Source: Massilia aquatica (GTDB lineage: Bacteria; Pseudomonadota; Gammaproteobacteria; Burkholderiales; Burkholderiaceae_D). From it: DNA of 64,000 bases. Under the pieces are notes generated by a model. It had not been told where the DNA came from. It saw only the letters and a program-made list of their open reading frames with translations, and did no database searches. Location: the NCBI RefSeq assembly GCF_011682045.1, contig NZ_VVIW01000008.1, positions 62,001 to 126,000 on the forward strand. The letters are read 5' to 3'. Numbering within the stretch: the first letter of the stretch is position 1; each line of letters begins with the position of its first letter. Made by a program: the position numbers and the translations under genes. Shown here piece by piece: positions 23,124 through 31,519 of this stretch.

Positions 23124-23213
23124 CTCTTATCAATAACCGCGTACACGGCTTGTACAATCGGGGATGCCGCCCGCAGCGGGCAGCGCGACAACCCGAGACC
23201 GCCAGGAGGCTGA

Positions 23214-23552
23214 ATGATGACGATCCACCACGGTTTTTTTGCTCTAAGACAGACGATAGACCAGTTTCCACCGGCCGGAAGAATTTTCACGCGGCCGAAA
23301 ATTGAACGCGGCACGATCATGGACGCGGAATTTGTCGTCGTTCCCAGCCGCGAGGTGGAAGGCTACTCGGAAGAAAGCGGCGGTGGCATCCCGTATCAGA
23401 TCGCCGGAAAGGATTATCAGTCCTGGCTGGAGGCGCCCGTGGTGCAAGACATCATCGTCTACTGGCTCGAACGCCATCCCGGCGCGTCCCTGGAAGAGCT
23501 GGTCGACGCGGTGTTCCACTACGATGAATACGATGCCTTCAAGGACGCTTAG
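23214..23552 (+). CDS. Small acidic protein of unknown function
   Basis: A 112-residue protein with an acidic C-terminal half (EELVDAVFHYDEYDAFKDA). The start is 23214 or 23217, because a strong AGGAGG site precedes these adjacent ATG codons; an internal ATG at 23319 has none. No family is recognised. It lies divergent from the effector gene and overlaps the end of the DUF4303 gene by four bases. It may be a partner of either, but nothing in the sequence proves this. Confidence 0.6.
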   Translation: MMTIHHGFFALRQTIDQFPPAGRIFTRPKIERGTIMDAEFVVVPSREVEGYSEESGGGIPYQIAGKDYQSWLEAPVVQDIIVYWLERHPGASLEELVDAVFHYDEYDAFKDA

Positions 23553-24100
23553 ACTGGCGGCGGTTCGGCGCAGTCGCGCAGCCAGTCGTCCAGCAGGGCG
23601 CCGGCTGGATTGAGTAGCACGGCGCGCTCGGTGTTGGTGTAATCGGGCGGGCTCACTTCCGCGCTGATGAGGATGGCCGAACGCCGTTCGCCGCTGCCGA
23701 ACAATCCCTGTGCATCAAGATTGGCGAGCGCCTTGGCCATGCACGCCAGTCGAACATCCAGCTCACGCGCACTTTCCTCATCCGTGCGGAGTCGCATCAT
23801 GGCGTCTCGTTTCAAAAACAGGTCCTTGACCGGCCCGAAAAACTCGTCTCCGTACGCGAGATAGGGGGAATCGCCCCACGACCATTGCAGCCACTGGCGC
23901 GCCTGCGCGTCGGACTGGCCGGCCGCGCGCTCCAAGGCCTCCCACGACCATGCCGCCAGGCAGGGTGCAAGTCCTTCGCCGGTGGTGATCAGCACGCAGT
24001 AGTAAAAGGATTCGGGAACGGTGTTGAAAAGCTGCTCAAGCGCGCTGCGGGTGGCAATTTCGATCGCACTCGACATCTCTGCGGCGGAAGGCATACTCAC
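23549..24100 (-). CDS. DUF4303 family protein
   Basis: A 183-residue soluble protein that resembles DUF4303. The N-terminal helix is followed by FYYCVLITTGEGLAPCLAAW, then a Trp-rich loop with QWLQWSWGDSPYLAYG, and a C-terminal alpha/beta part. Members of this family often occur near toxin systems and are suspected to be immunity-like, but no activity is established. It ends in a four-base overlap with the convergent small acidic gene. Confidence 0.65.
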   Translation of the reverse strand: MSMPSAAEMSSAIEIATRSALEQLFNTVPESFYYCVLITTGEGLAPCLAAWSWEALERAAGQSDAQARQWLQWSWGDSPYLAYGDEFFGPVKDLFLKRDAMMRLRTDEESARELDVRLACMAKALANLDAQGLFGSGERRSAILISAEVSPPDYTNTERAVLLNPAGALLDDWLRDCAEPPPV

Positions 24101-24121
24101 ATCAATTTCCTTTTTTGTCGG

Positions 24122-26578
24122 CTAAGCGCGGAAGATGGTCAGCAGCAGCCATGCCGGCAGGCCGACGAACAGCGCAACGTGCCCGCCGCGTTCGAGCCGC
24201 TGGCGGATGTCGACGGCGCGCGCGGGCCGCAGCCACGCCGCCAGCAGGGTAGCGCTCTCAATGGCCGAACGCAACAGTGCGCCGCTCAGCACCACGCCGA
24301 TGGTCCAGGCCGCCCACCATAGCGCAAAGGCGGTCAGGTAAGCCCGCAGCCCGAAACTGTAGTATTCGCCGAACGGGCCGCCGTACGAAATATGCTGGTG
24401 CAGGTGGAAGGCCGGAATCGCCAGCGCGAGCGGCAGCAGCACGAAGCTGGCGGCCGGATGATCGAGCCGCGAGCGCCGGATCGCCAGGGCGGCTTGCGCA
24501 TACGCCTGCATCGCCGCGCGCGCCGGGGTGCGTTCCTGGACGGCGGGACCGGCGGCGGCCGCCAGGTGCGCGGCCAGCATGCCGGGGTCGGACAGCGCCA
24601 GCGCGTAACGCTGCCCGCCAGCGAGCCGCAGCGAGATCCCGGGGCAGGGCAGCGGCAGGCGCCAGCATTGCACGGTGGTGATGTCGCCCAGCGCAATATC
24701 GAGCCGGCGCGCGTCGCTTTGCAGGACCAGATGGCCATCGACGATCGACGCCCTGGCGGAGAAGATGAACAGCACGCACCACGCAGCCGCTTCCGGGGCG
24801 AGGAAGACGGCGGCGAACATGCGCATTTGCGCCAAGGTGTTGGTGCGCAAGGCGTCGTCGAGCAGCAGCGCCACGCACATCCACAGCAGGCCGGCGCGGG
24901 CGCACGCGCGCAGCAGGCCTGCCACGAGACGGGCGGGGGGCGTCAGTACGGCCACATCGGCCGGGGCCAGCACGCCGCAGAGCGCTGCCGGCGCATGCGT
25001 GGCATGCGGACGCCACGACGGCATGGCCGAGCACGCCGCCAGCAGCACCAGAAAGGCAGCGGCGGCCAGTCCGACCCAGTCGCCCCAGAGCACCATCAGC
25101 GTCGGTGCGGGAGTGTGCACCGGCACGGCGGCGATGACCAGGGTGCGCTCGCCCATGCGGGTGCCGGCAAGCACGCTGCCATGGGCGTCGATCACCGCGC
25201 TGAACCCGTTGGTGGTGGCGCGAAACTGCGGCAGGCGGGTTTCGATACTGCGAAATGCGGCCGCCGTCTGGTGCATCCGTGCGCCCAACGGGCTGGCGCT
25301 GAACCAGGAATCGTTCGACATGGTGAGAATGGCTTGCGCCCCCAGGCGCGCCCCGTCGATCGCCATGGCGGGGACCACATCGTCGAGGCAGATCAGGGGC
25401 AGCACCGGGATCTCGCGTCCATCGGCCAGGCGCAGGGGAAACACGCGTGCGCCGTTCCCGGCCCGCCAGTCGCCAGTCCATGGGAGGGCACGGCGCAGGC
25501 GCGGCCCGTCCAGCCAGGCCGGCACGGTTTCGGTGAGCGGAAACAGGTGCGTCTTGCGATAAAAACCCATCAGGCCGGTGCCCGGCTGCACGAACGCGGC
25601 CGCGTTGTATTCGCCGGCGCTGTCGCGATCGTAGGTGCCGAACACGAAGGGCACGCCGGCGGCGTTGACGATGGCCAGGATCTCGCGGTCGAAATCGGCG
25701 CCGGCTTCGCTTTTCGGATTGCCGAAGGTGGTGGGGTAGGCGGTCTCCGGCCACAGCACCGCGTCGGCGCGCTGGCGCACGACGGCGTCGTAGCTCATGG
25801 CGAAGTGCGTATCGAGGATTTCGCGCACCACCGCGTGGGTTCCGCGTTCCTGGCGCTGGCGGTCGTAGGCGACGATGTTCGACTGGATCAAGCCCACCCG
25901 CAGCGGCTTGGCCGCAGGCCCGGGGCTGGCCGACAGCACCATCAGGCCGTAGCCGGCCAGCAGCAAGGGGGCCAGTGCGGCGGCGGCGAGCGGGCGGACG
26001 GCGGCGCGCCAGCCATCGGCCCGCCGTGCCAGCGCCGCCGCCACGCCTTCGTTGGCGAGCAGCAGCAGGAAGGTCAAGCCGGCCGTGCCGCCCAGGTCGG
26101 CGCCCTGGCGCAGCAGGCGGGAGGGATAGAGTCCGTGGCCGAGCGTGTCGCCCAGCAGCCCGGGCGCCAGCCGTTGGCTCGCCACCCAGGCCGCCGCGCC
26201 AGCCAGCGCGCCGAGCAGCGCGCCATGGTGGCGCAGGGTGATGTGGCGCACCAGCGCGAACACCAAAAACTGCGGCTGGAACAGCGGGGCGGCGATCAGC
26301 AGCAGCGCCACGCCGGTGGCCGCGCCCACCTGCGCGTACAGCCCGAGCGCGCTGCCGAACCAGGCGAAGGCCGCCGCCGTGTAGGCCACCGACATGAGCC
26401 AGCCGCGCACCAACGCTGCGCCCAGGGTGGGGCTGGCGTCGAGCGTGCGCAGCCACGGCACCAGCAGCACGAAGCCGAGCAGCCAGGCGGCGCCGCCGCG
26501 CGCGTACAGCGCCACCATGAGGCCACTGGCGAGGATGCCCCCGGCACTGCGCACTGTCGCGTTGGTCGATATGTTCAT
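24122..26578 (-). CDS. Apolipoprotein N-acyltransferase-like protein with extra C-terminal membrane domain
   Basis: An 818-residue inner-membrane protein. Residues 1-500 match Lnt, which adds the third acyl chain to lipoproteins: several membrane helices, then a nitrilase-type domain. The catalytic triad is E278 (LWPETAYP), K342 (FYRKTHLFP) and C397 (LICLDDV), very close to E. coli Lnt spacing. The final 300 residues are not part of Lnt. They contain two more membrane helices, a PH-like strand-rich stretch (near residues 610-680), and two helices near residues 700-770. This resembles a fused membrane protein. It may be a second Lnt specialised for a subset of lipoproteins. It is coupled to the gene upstream, five bases away. 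Confidence 0.8.
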   Translation of the reverse strand: MNISTNATVRSAGGILASGLMVALYARGGAAWLLGFVLLVPWLRTLDASPTLGAALVRGWLMSVAYTAAAFAWFGSALGLYAQVGAATGVALLLIAAPLFQPQFLVFALVRHITLRHHGALLGALAGAAAWVASQRLAPGLLGDTLGHGLYPSRLLRQGADLGGTAGLTFLLLLANEGVAAALARRADGWRAAVRPLAAAALAPLLLAGYGLMVLSASPGPAAKPLRVGLIQSNIVAYDRQRQERGTHAVVREILDTHFAMSYDAVVRQRADAVLWPETAYPTTFGNPKSEAGADFDREILAIVNAAGVPFVFGTYDRDSAGEYNAAAFVQPGTGLMGFYRKTHLFPLTETVPAWLDGPRLRRALPWTGDWRAGNGARVFPLRLADGREIPVLPLICLDDVVPAMAIDGARLGAQAILTMSNDSWFSASPLGARMHQTAAAFRSIETRLPQFRATTNGFSAVIDAHGSVLAGTRMGERTLVIAAVPVHTPAPTLMVLWGDWVGLAAAAFLVLLAACSAMPSWRPHATHAPAALCGVLAPADVAVLTPPARLVAGLLRACARAGLLWMCVALLLDDALRTNTLAQMRMFAAVFLAPEAAAWCVLFIFSARASIVDGHLVLQSDARRLDIALGDITTVQCWRLPLPCPGISLRLAGGQRYALALSDPGMLAAHLAAAAGPAVQERTPARAAMQAYAQAALAIRRSRLDHPAASFVLLPLALAIPAFHLHQHISYGGPFGEYYSFGLRAYLTAFALWWAAWTIGVVLSGALLRSAIESATLLAAWLRPARAVDIRQRLERGGHVALFVGLPAWLLLTIFRA

Positions 26579-26583
26579 GATGG

Positions 26584-27258
26584 TCAGCGCCCCGTACTTG
26601 CGGGGGGAACCACAATGCGCCGGATCGGCAGGCCGGGCGGCGCCAGTTCCGGCGGCACGACCAAATCCTTGGGCATCCCGACCGGCTTGTTGCTGGCGTC
26701 GCGTAGTTGAAAATCAGGTGCGAACATCAGGACCGCTTCGATGCGCTGGCCGTCATCGGTGGCCTGGTGGTGGCGCACATAGCCCTTGGGCAGCACGAAG
26801 TCTTCCGGTACCGCCAGCCCTACCAGCGGCGGGCTGGTTCCCGGCGGCGAAAAGGCGCCCAGGCCGGAATGGATGCCGCGCTCGTGAAGGCGCTCAATCA
26901 CTTGCGCCATGCTGGGATTGTCGCCGCGCGCGACGTAATTGCGCAGGTCGGGCGTGGGGTCGGCATCGACCTCGGGGTCGGGCTTTGCCTGCGCGCGCGC
27001 GAGCTGGCCGGGCTGGCCCGGTTGGCCAGGCAGGGCGGCCGGCGGCGGCATCGCCGGCGCGGGTGCGGGGGCGGCCGCGACGTCGGCCTGACCGGCCGGC
27101 GGGCCGGATGGCATCCACAGCATCGCCAGCGCCACGCCGGCGGCAATGGCGAGCAGCAGCGCGATGGCGATGCGGCCGTGCGATGGTCGCCAGGCGCGGC
27201 CAGCAGCGCTTGTGTCGCTGCTGGCTGGCGCTGGCCTGGAACGCGGTGGCGTATCCAA
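26584..27258 (-). CDS. Membrane-anchored periplasmic protein of unknown function
   Basis: A 224-residue protein with a cytoplasmic start, one membrane helix (about residues 30-47) and a Pro/Ala-rich linker. A small C-terminal domain contains PSMAQVIERLHERGIHSGLGAF and PEDFVLPKGYVRHHQATDDGQ. No family is recognised. Its stop is five bases before the Lnt-like gene, so the two are almost surely one transcript and may act together in the envelope. Confidence 0.6.
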   Translation of the reverse strand: MDTPPRSRPAPASSDTSAAGRAWRPSHGRIAIALLLAIAAGVALAMLWMPSGPPAGQADVAAAPAPAPAMPPPAALPGQPGQPGQLARAQAKPDPEVDADPTPDLRNYVARGDNPSMAQVIERLHERGIHSGLGAFSPPGTSPPLVGLAVPEDFVLPKGYVRHHQATDDGQRIEAVLMFAPDFQLRDASNKPVGMPKDLVVPPELAPPGLPIRRIVVPPASTGR

Positions 27259-27272
27259 GTCGGCGCCCGGGG

Positions 27273-28361
27273 TTACGGCGTGGCCGGATTGTAGGTCGAC
27301 ACCGCCCAGCCCATGCGCTCATGCCCGTACTGGTTCCAGATCGGGCTCTTGCCGCCGTTGATGGTGCTGTAGCGCGGCGCGCCGCTGCCGGTGGCGCTGC
27401 CGAACAGGCCGGAGCTGACGGTGCTGCCGCTGTAGGTCGGGTGGGTGTCGTCCGACTGGATGTAGTCGTAGCTGCTGCCCGACGAGACGAAGTGCGTGTT
27501 GGCGTCGCGGATGGTCGAGCGCAGTCCCGTGGTCAGGCGCGTCACGTAGCTCGTTTCGCTCTCGCCGCTCACATAGCGCAAGCCCTCGGCGTCGATGCGG
27601 CCGTCGCCGTTGCTGTCGTAGTCGGCGCCCATGTACTGGGCAAAATTATCCGCGCACTGGAAGCCCTTCTGGCGCGCCACGTCGCACATCATGAAGTTCA
27701 TGCGGGCCAGCGCCGGCAGGAACTTGTCCTGCATCTTGACGGTGGCGCCTGTGCCCGCATCCTTGCAGGTGCTTTGCACATTGTCGACCGCATAGCCCGG
27801 GTAGTGCAGGTTGGAGATGATCTTCAGCTTGACCCCCGCATAGGCGTTGGCGTTAATGTAGTCCATCGCGGCCGTCACGTATTTCTTGCAGCTGGTCTCG
27901 GCGGCGGCCAGCACGTTGTAGTTGCAGGTGCCGGTCTGGCTCTTGAAGCTGGCGCGCGCCTGCAAGCCATCGTTGCCGCACATCTCGAAGGTGACCACGC
28001 GCGTGCTGCTCGCTTGCATGTACGAGCGCTCGGCCACGATCTTGTTGTTGTACACATCCTCGGCAATCGCCCCGGACTTGGTGCGGCGCACGCTTTCGAT
28101 GTCGGCGCCCCACTGGGCCGAGAGATATTCGGCGTTGACCGTGGGCGCCGCGTATTTTGCCGCGCTGGTGACGGAGCCGTTAAAGCCGGCGTAGATCGAA
28201 TCGCCATACGCCACCGAGCGGTACTTGGTGCTGGTGCCGGCCCGGTCGATGGTCCACGAGGCGTTCTGGGTGATGGTGCTGGCGGCGATGTCGGCAGCCG
28301 GGACGAGAAGGACGAGGAAGGGTAACAGGGTGTGCAAAGAACGACGAAAGCGGTTGCTCAT
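27273..28361 (-). CDS. Secreted SGNH/GDSL hydrolase with EF-hand-like loop
   Basis: A 362-residue exported protein with a signal peptide of about 27 residues. SGNH blocks are visible: GDS at 53-55 (Ser 55 nucleophile), CGND at 128-131 and a late DDTH at 304-307 supplying Asp and His. This supports an esterase or lipase-like activity. Between them, residues 247-259 (DYDSNGDGRIDAE) form an EF-hand or dockerin-like calcium loop, which suggests calcium-dependent folding outside the cell. Six or more cysteines may form disulphides. It is transcribed away from the cobalamin riboswitch locus. Confidence 0.78.
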   Translation of the reverse strand: MSNRFRRSLHTLLPFLVLLVPAADIAASTITQNASWTIDRAGTSTKYRSVAYGDSIYAGFNGSVTSAAKYAAPTVNAEYLSAQWGADIESVRRTKSGAIAEDVYNNKIVAERSYMQASSTRVVTFEMCGNDGLQARASFKSQTGTCNYNVLAAAETSCKKYVTAAMDYINANAYAGVKLKIISNLHYPGYAVDNVQSTCKDAGTGATVKMQDKFLPALARMNFMMCDVARQKGFQCADNFAQYMGADYDSNGDGRIDAEGLRYVSGESETSYVTRLTTGLRSTIRDANTHFVSSGSSYDYIQSDDTHPTYSGSTVSSGLFGSATGSGAPRYSTINGGKSPIWNQYGHERMGWAVSTYNPATP

Positions 28362-28577
28362 GAAGCGTCTCCTTTTTAGTTGGCCCGTCTGCCAGGCTGC
28401 TCATGCAAAAGATCCTGAACGCGGGTGTCCCAATGTATTGCAAATACGAACAGGCGTGCTAATTAACCAATCGTCTTGTACAGGAAACATCAATATTCGG
28501 TGGATTTGTTGTAAATATGCAGTGGGGGCAGGAGGCCTGCATCCTCCCGCCATCCATGCGGCTGGCGCGGGAAAAAT

Positions 28578-28607
28578 GTGACAACAATGCTTTTCCAGAT
28601 GTAAAAT
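28578..28607 (+). promoter_or_regulatory. Sigma-70-like promoter of the riboswitch transcript
   Basis: GTGACA (28578) and TAAAAT (28602) are separated by 18 bases. Transcription would begin near 28614, just before the first paired bases of the riboswitch. Confidence 0.5.
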
Positions 28608-28618
28608 GCGCGCCAATA

Positions 28619-28815
28619 CGTGAATGGTGCCCTCCCGCTTGTCGGCTGGAGGGTGAAACGGGAAGCCGGTGACGCGCGAGATTTTCATCTTGCGCCAGTC
28701 CGGCGCAGCCCCCGCTGCTGTAAGCCTGACGACTTTGATCGAACGCCACTGTGCATCGCATGGGAAGGCAAGACCAGGGAAGGATGACGGCGAGCCAGAA
28801 GACCGGCCAGTCACG
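28619..28815 (+). promoter_or_regulatory. Cobalamin (vitamin B12) riboswitch
   Basis: The conserved blocks occur in order: GGTGCC, GGGAAGCCGGTG, GCAGCCCCCGCTGCTGTAA, CCACTG with GGGAAGGC, and the B12 box AGCCAGAAGACCGGCC. CGTGA at 28619 pairs with TCACG at 28811 to close P1. A GC-rich hairpin at about 28820-28845 could be the expression platform. The RNA should reduce expression of the TonB receptor when adenosyl- or other cobalamin is abundant. Confidence 0.9.
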
Positions 28816-29017
28816 ATGCACGCGCAACGCCCGGGGTGTGGGGTTGCCTGTTATTTGTCGTCCTTTTTTGTTCTGCCAATGCAATCGCACGCCGCCGGCG
28901 TACGCGTCCCCGTTCGCATTTTTTCTTTGCGTGTGCGGCGCGTGCCATGGCGCTGGCGCTCGCATGCGCGAACGTAACCGCCGGCCGAACCGGCCATTTA
29001 CTACGTCAGACGCTTCC

Positions 29018-31114
29018 ATGATCCATTTCCGCCACGCCTGTTCCACACCCATTCGCCCCATCGCCGCCGCCATCGCACTGCTGTGCGTCCCAGCCGCCTG
29101 GGCCCAGACACCGGCGACGATGCCGGTCGTGACCATCCAGGCGGCGCACGAGGGCCTGGGCCTGCAGCGCGAGAATGGCACCGCCAGCCGGCTCGCACTG
29201 GCGGCGCAGGACTTGCCGGCCAGCGTGGAGTCGCTCGGCGCGGCCAGCATCGAGGCGCGCGGCGACGTGCAGATGAAGGATGCCGTCACCCGTACCACCG
29301 GCCTGACCGACATCAGTTCGCCCGGCAATGGCATCGCCTATTCGGCACGCGGTTTCAGCGGCAACAGCGCCATCGCCATCCTGGAAAACGGCCAACGCCC
29401 GCAGGTGGGATCGGGCACGGCGACGTATCCGTCCGATCCGTGGGGCTATGAATACGTCGAAGTACTGCGCGGCCCGGGTTCGGTGATCCACGGCAGCGGC
29501 ACCACGGGCGCGACCATCAACGCCGTGCGCAAGGCGCCCACCCGCGCTGCTGCGTTCGAGGCGATGGCCGGCATTGGCGCGGGGCGCGCCTTGCGCGCCG
29601 GGGTGGGCGCCAGCGGGGCGCTGGGGCAGGGTGGGGCGTTCCGGGTCGACGCGTACGCCGACCGTAGCGACGGCCTGATCGAGCGCGGCGACGCCCGCCA
29701 TGGCAAGCTGCTGGCCAGCGCGGCGTATGCGCTGGCGCCCGGCCTCGATCTGGATGTCCAGCTGGACCACCTGGAACAGAAGCCGCAGCGCTACTTCGGC
29801 ACGCCGCTGGTCGGCGGCGGCCTGGCGCGCGCGCTGCGCCGGCAGAACTACAACGTTGCCGACGCCGACATCGGCTTCGACGACGACAAGGCGCTGGCCC
29901 GCCTGACGTGGCGCGTGGCGCCGGCGCTCACCATCAGCAACGAGCTGGCTTACCTGAAGGCGCGCCGCCACTGGCGCAATGCGGAGAGCTATGCGTATGA
30001 GCCGACAAGCAAGCTGGTCGAGCGCAGCGACTATATCGCCATCGCGCACGACCAGGAGCAGGCCGGCAACCGCCTGGAGGCGCGCTGGGACGGCGGCGCC
30101 AACCGGCTGGTGGCCGGCTGGGAGGCGGCCACCATCAATTTCACCCATACCAATAACGCGCCTTATGGCGGTGCTTCGAGCGTGGCGCCGACGGGATTTG
30201 ATCCGGGCGTGTTCGACAGCCCCGATCCGCTGCGCCCGAACTTCAGCACCGATACCGCCACGCATGCGCTGTACGCGGAAGACGCGTATCGATTCAGCGA
30301 GCGCCTGCTGCTGCTGGCGGGCCTGCGCCACGACCGCTACAAGGTCGAGCGCACCAGCCTGCAAGGGGCGGCTGGATTTGATGCGCGCTTGCAGTCGACT
30401 GCGGCGCGCCTGGGCTTGAGCTGGAAGGTGCTGCCCGCGACCTCGCTGTACGCGCAGGCCAGCAGCGGCAGCGATCCGGTAACCAGCCTGTTGTCGCTGA
30501 ACCTGGCCAACAGCCGCTACAAGCTGACCCGCTCGCGCCAGGTCGAAACGGGCGTGAAGCAATCGCTGGCCGGCGGCCGCGCCGAGTGGACCGCCGCGCT
30601 GTACCGCATTCGCAAGGATGACATCATCACGCGCGACCCGGCCAACCCGGCGCTGTCGATCCAGGGCGGGGCGCAGTCGTCGCGCGGGGTGGAGCTGAGC
30701 GCGAGCGTGGCTTTAGCGCCGGCATGGCGGGTCGAAGCGAACGCGGTCTACCTCGATGCCAAATTCGACCAGTTGTTCGAAGCCGGCAACGTGTCGCGCG
30801 CGGGTAACCGTCCGTCCGACGCGCCCAAGTCCTCGGCCAACCTCTGGCTCAGCTACCGCAGCGGCGACTGGCGCGCGGGAGGCGGCGCGCGCCATGTCGG
30901 CCAGCGCTTCATCGACAACGCCAACACGCAGTCGCTGCCGGCCTACACGGTGCTCGACGCCAGCGCCGGCTGGCAGGCCAGCCGCCACGTGCTGGTGCAG
31001 TTGAACCTGCGCAACCTGGCTGACAGACTGTACGCCAGCACCTCGTACGGCGGCAGCCAGTACCTGCTTGGCGCACGCCGCCATGCGGAACTGACGGTGC
31101 AGTGGCGTTACTGA
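29018..31114 (+). CDS. TonB-dependent outer-membrane receptor under B12 control
   Basis: A 698-residue receptor with a signal peptide ending AWA-Q and a plug domain containing YSARGFSGNSAI, YEYVEVLRGPGSVIHGSGTTG and a 22-strand-type barrel ending in aromatic Tyr (VQWRY). The plug resembles siderophore receptors (FhuE/FpvA-like RGFS motif) more than BtuB. It is nevertheless placed behind a cobalamin riboswitch, so the likely cargo is a corrinoid or a cobalt complex. No TonB box could be fixed with confidence. ATG at 29018 starts the signal peptide; longer frames have none. Confidence 0.85.
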   Translation: MIHFRHACSTPIRPIAAAIALLCVPAAWAQTPATMPVVTIQAAHEGLGLQRENGTASRLALAAQDLPASVESLGAASIEARGDVQMKDAVTRTTGLTDISSPGNGIAYSARGFSGNSAIAILENGQRPQVGSGTATYPSDPWGYEYVEVLRGPGSVIHGSGTTGATINAVRKAPTRAAAFEAMAGIGAGRALRAGVGASGALGQGGAFRVDAYADRSDGLIERGDARHGKLLASAAYALAPGLDLDVQLDHLEQKPQRYFGTPLVGGGLARALRRQNYNVADADIGFDDDKALARLTWRVAPALTISNELAYLKARRHWRNAESYAYEPTSKLVERSDYIAIAHDQEQAGNRLEARWDGGANRLVAGWEAATINFTHTNNAPYGGASSVAPTGFDPGVFDSPDPLRPNFSTDTATHALYAEDAYRFSERLLLLAGLRHDRYKVERTSLQGAAGFDARLQSTAARLGLSWKVLPATSLYAQASSGSDPVTSLLSLNLANSRYKLTRSRQVETGVKQSLAGGRAEWTAALYRIRKDDIITRDPANPALSIQGGAQSSRGVELSASVALAPAWRVEANAVYLDAKFDQLFEAGNVSRAGNRPSDAPKSSANLWLSYRSGDWRAGGGARHVGQRFIDNANTQSLPAYTVLDASAGWQASRHVLVQLNLRNLADRLYASTSYGGSQYLLGARRHAELTVQWRY

Positions 31115-31519
31115 TGGCGGCCTGATACGGCTCATGCAAGCGGCCGCTGCCGGGCATCGGCAGCGGTGCGGCTGCCGCCGCTAATGCAGAGTTCGCTTAG
31201 CGGCAACGTCGACGGCGAAATGTGTCATTGGCGGCACATTTGTGTAAATATGCATGCGCACGTAACGAACATACTGGTCGTTCAATGCGAATTTGCGTAT
31301 TGTCAAATCCTGCACTACAAAAACATGCTGCGCGCAGAAACGCCAGCATCCTACAGTCGGGCCCGAGCAATTCCGGCCCGCAGCACAGCCACCATCGCAG
31401 CACTGATTGACCATGCTGGTCCGTCGATATCACGTCACGCGCTGAGCGTACGCGCTTGTCACGGATGAGCCAGTCCGGGTACGCCTGTTGCGTACCTTTA
31501 CGTACCATGGGACCAGATC
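31115..31519. other. 405-bp intergenic region before the two-partner secretion operon
   Basis: It starts with a 9-bp hairpin (31144-31166) after the receptor gene. It contains a possible promoter: TTGCGT at 31293, 17 bases, TACAAA at 31316. The AT-rich centre contrasts with the flanks. No gene is supported here. Confidence 0.5.
31144..31166 (+). terminator. Hairpin after the TonB receptor gene
   Basis: A perfect 9-bp stem (CCGCTGCCG / CGGCAGCGG) with a five-base loop lies 30 bases after the stop codon. No T-run follows, so it may act with Rho or only protect the mRNA end. Confidence 0.4.

Larger units (their letters stand above)
28362..29017. other. 656-bp intergenic region with divergent promoters and riboswitch
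   Basis: The stretch separates the SGNH hydrolase from the TonB receptor. It holds a sigma-70-like promoter and a cobalamin riboswitch on the plus strand, and about 200 bases of unstructured leader after the riboswitch. The part next to the hydrolase is AT-richer and should contain its promoter, but no clear pair of boxes was fixed. Confidence 0.7.
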
